Assembly (NCBI RefSeq): GCF_013373865.1
Contig: NC_050468.1
Coordinates: forward strand, 24,322,774 to 24,386,773
Reading direction: 5' to 3'
From: Monomorium pharaonis
Taxonomy: Eukaryota; Arthropoda; Insecta; Hymenoptera; Formicidae
Length of the DNA stretch: 64,000 nt
Part shown: one piece after another, positions 61,968-64,000 of the stretch
Layout of the letters: each line of letters opens with the position of its first letter
Position numbering within the stretch: the stretch's first letter is position 1
The notes under the pieces: model-generated
What the model was told of the DNA's origin: nothing
What the model saw: only the letters and a program-made list of their open reading frames with translations
The model's database searches: none
Made by a program: the position numbers and the translations under genes

Positions 61968-62534
61968 AAATACCGTTAACTCGCCACATAATTCCAACAT
62001 GCTTGTATAAACAAACAAACAAATTATCTTCTGATGGAGAATTCCCTCTTCCGCGCAATCTGGCTCCCTGCTACTTTGATTATGTCACCCATCGTAAAAA
62101 AGTCTTCCTCGCGACATTGCGTAGGGCGGGACTCGCTCTCTTTGGGATACGGGACGGGAATAAAAATGTCTACTTCGCTGTCGGCCGATTTGTCGAGTCG
62201 AGTATTGTGTCGCAAATTCGTACTGGGCGGTCTTAATATACGCACGCGTGTTCCACGGAAACGACACACGGGGACAGTCGGGATATATTTAAACGCGCTA
62301 CGAGAGGCTAATTCACCGCGTGTTTCATTAGCGTTACATGCGGACGCATCGTCTACTTCGTGCGGATCAAGAGCCGAGGATACTCCCGGAAAATGGACCG
62401 CATTATGGAGATCCTCAATTAGATCAATGAATTTTTTATAACTTGATGGCAATAATGAAATCTACTAAAATTACATCAAGGTTTTAACGCCCAGGAAAAA
62501 TTATGCGACGTAATATTTTAAAGTCGGAGTCGCG

Positions 62535-62788
62535 ATACATCCAAAAGAATTTTTTGCTGATATAGAGACACATTTATTGATATCACAACCGAAATGTATC
62601 GCTAATTTTTGTATCTGTTAGAATTTTGGCTGTCACGTATAGAATTGAAAAATTCTGCTTCTATCAGCTAGATTGATTAGGTGCAATACATAATACATAT
62701 CACAGTATTTGCTATTTATTTATCTATTTTTAATTCTTACACACATATAATTTTTAGTGAAGTAGCGAGATCATTTTTTTGAGTGTAG
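62535..62788. mobile_element. Non-autonomous inverted-repeat element, copy 2
   Basis: Diverged copy of the element at 308-569, in the same orientation. Shared interior words include CGCTAATTTTTGTA, TGTTAGAATTTT and AAATTCTGCTTCTATCAG. The terminal repeats are still recognisable (ACATCCAAAAG and TTTTTTTGAGTGT) but imperfect, so this copy is probably older. Confidence 0.65.
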
Positions 62789-63784
62789 AAGAATGTTTAA
62801 GATTAATAGAAATAATTTTTTTTTGAGGGGGAGGTACGGTAATATTTACTCGAGACAACGCGACTGTAAGAACATGACTTACCGAACCTCACGGAAACCA
62901 AACATCGACGGCAACGGAAATTATTCAACATTTACGTATCTTCATCTCACGAACGACGATTGACTAACAATGCAGCATAGTTGACGGGCGGAAAAGCACG
63001 GGCCACCGCCACCTTTATTGTCCGGTTATCTTCGCGGTTGTCGTAACACAAGCGTTGCTTACAAGCGAAAGCAAATACCGTTCTCCTTGTAAATTAGGGC
63101 GAGTCGAGTTGTGTACAAGTACGGCGATGTATATGTAGAACTACCGTTTGTTTTCACTGCGATCGCATAGAGCGCGCGCCATTCTGCAATGTAATGCTTA
63201 AAGCGCATTCCTTCGGCGGCGCAACAACTTAGCGTTGCGTTTCGTTGCCTGCGAAGATAACGACTACTTTGTTACTCGTTCAGTCTTCAGGCCGACGGAA
63301 GAAAAAAAAATAGGACAGACCGATTAAATCTTATATCTCGCAAAGAACGTTGCGTCAGACGTGCAGTGTGCAATTTGCCAGTTTCGAAGAGTTACTTTTC
63401 ATCCACTCGTTTTATTCCTTAGAAATGTCTTACAGAAAATGTAATAACGTTACATGTTAACACGTTCATTGCCGATTACGCGCGCACGCGTGCGTGCGTG
63501 TGTGCGTATGTGATGCAGTACCCTCAGCCAGGTTGTGTTCACAAAATGTGTTCTCATAAATTCGCAATTAGGTCTGGGTGCATATAGCTGTGTTGATATT
63601 GAGTAAAGATAATAGACATGATTTCCTCGTACAAGGTTTATAATTTTTATTATTCGTTTTCAAATTAGATCGAAATCTCTCGATTCCAGTACGGCAATAA
63701 ACGTATTAAATATTAATCGCTATTGAGTTTTCAAGCTAAAATGTATTTTGTACGTATTGCAATTTCTAGATTTATATTTTGGAC

Positions 63785-63862
63785 ACGTATTATTATTATC
63801 ATATTATATTATTTTATATATTATATATATTATATTATTATATTATTATTATTATTATTATA
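63785..63862 (+). repeat. AT-rich simple repeat, (TAT)n and (TA)n
   Basis: A mixed TATTAT and TATA tract ending in about seven ATT units. Confidence 0.9.
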
Positions 63863-64000
63863 GAGTGTAAATTCAATCATAAATTTAACGTGCAGCATTA
63901 TATTTTCATCTGGCTCTATTAAAAATAATCAAAGTATTTTATTCATTAGAAATGTTTTACGAAATCCATAATAAAGTTATACATTAAACGTTAATTGCTA

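Larger units (their letters stand above)
57491..64000 (+). other. Downstream intron or intergenic DNA, part 4
   Basis: No supported gene. It contains the GTGTTAAAT inverted-repeat element, a CT microsatellite at 59386-59409, CpG-rich patches (58560-59340, 60460-61150, 62040-62400), a cluster of GATAA motifs, the second copy of the 0.3-kb transposon and AT microsatellites near 63785-63862. The overlapping frames at 62024-62452 on both strands have no recognisable domain. Confidence 0.55.

Noticed and set aside
62024..62452. Overlapping 142- and 135-codon frames on opposite strands
   Set aside because: Mutually overlapping frames with no domain, in a moderately GC-rich patch; neither has splice or promoter support.

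Overview
The window is insect nuclear DNA, most likely from a hymenopteran and probably an ant. It has small phase-matched GT-AG introns next to very long ones, CpG-rich patches in an AT-rich background, many (GA)n/(CT)n microsatellites, a (TTAGG)4 insect telomere-type tract, and a Methuselah-like receptor gene. The species cannot be named from sequence alone. Most open frames here are chance; several begin at TTG or GTG. Only two genes are supported, both on the + strand and both incomplete.

Layout. Positions 1-9275 have no recognisable exon. They hold a 262-bp inverted-repeat transposon, a GA tract and three G-quadruplex-type runs. Positions 9276-10350 carry the last four exons of an ANL-family (4-coumarate-CoA ligase / luciferase-like) acyl-CoA synthetase. 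The ATP-binding half is not visible, one exon has a one-base frame disruption, and the usual C-terminal catalytic lysine is replaced by asparagine. A poly(A) signal follows the stop codon by 19 bases. Positions 10375-16338 are AT-rich intergenic DNA, with a striking four-arm foldback repeat at 12.39-12.85 kb and a GC/CpG-rich promoter-like zone at the right edge.

Positions 16718-23902 contain the first three coding exons of an adhesion-like receptor closest to Mth-like 1 (mthl1): signal peptide, cysteine-rich Methuselah ectodomain, TM1 and TM2. Exon phases agree exactly. The exons for TM3-TM7 are not found, so 23903-64000 is read as one intron of more than 40 kb, or as an intron that runs into unannotated DNA. 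Intron 1 carries the TTAGG tract.

The remaining 40 kb holds no gene I can support. Its content is a set of short non-autonomous elements: a piggyBac-type MITE with intact TTAA sites (25.3 kb), a large hairpin and an adjacent 141-bp TIR element (45.9-46.35 kb), two related foldback elements with tRNA-like interiors (47.7-48.2 kb), a 0.53-kb hormone-like inverted repeat of unknown class (57.5-58.05 kb), and a second copy of the transposon seen at 0.3 kb (62.5 kb). There are also about a dozen dinucleotide arrays. The best candidate for something undescribed is the pair of inverted-repeat elements enclosing tRNA-type A and B boxes, followed by the two-way palindrome array at 12.4-12.85 kb. No CRISPR, prophage, operon or confident RNA gene was found.
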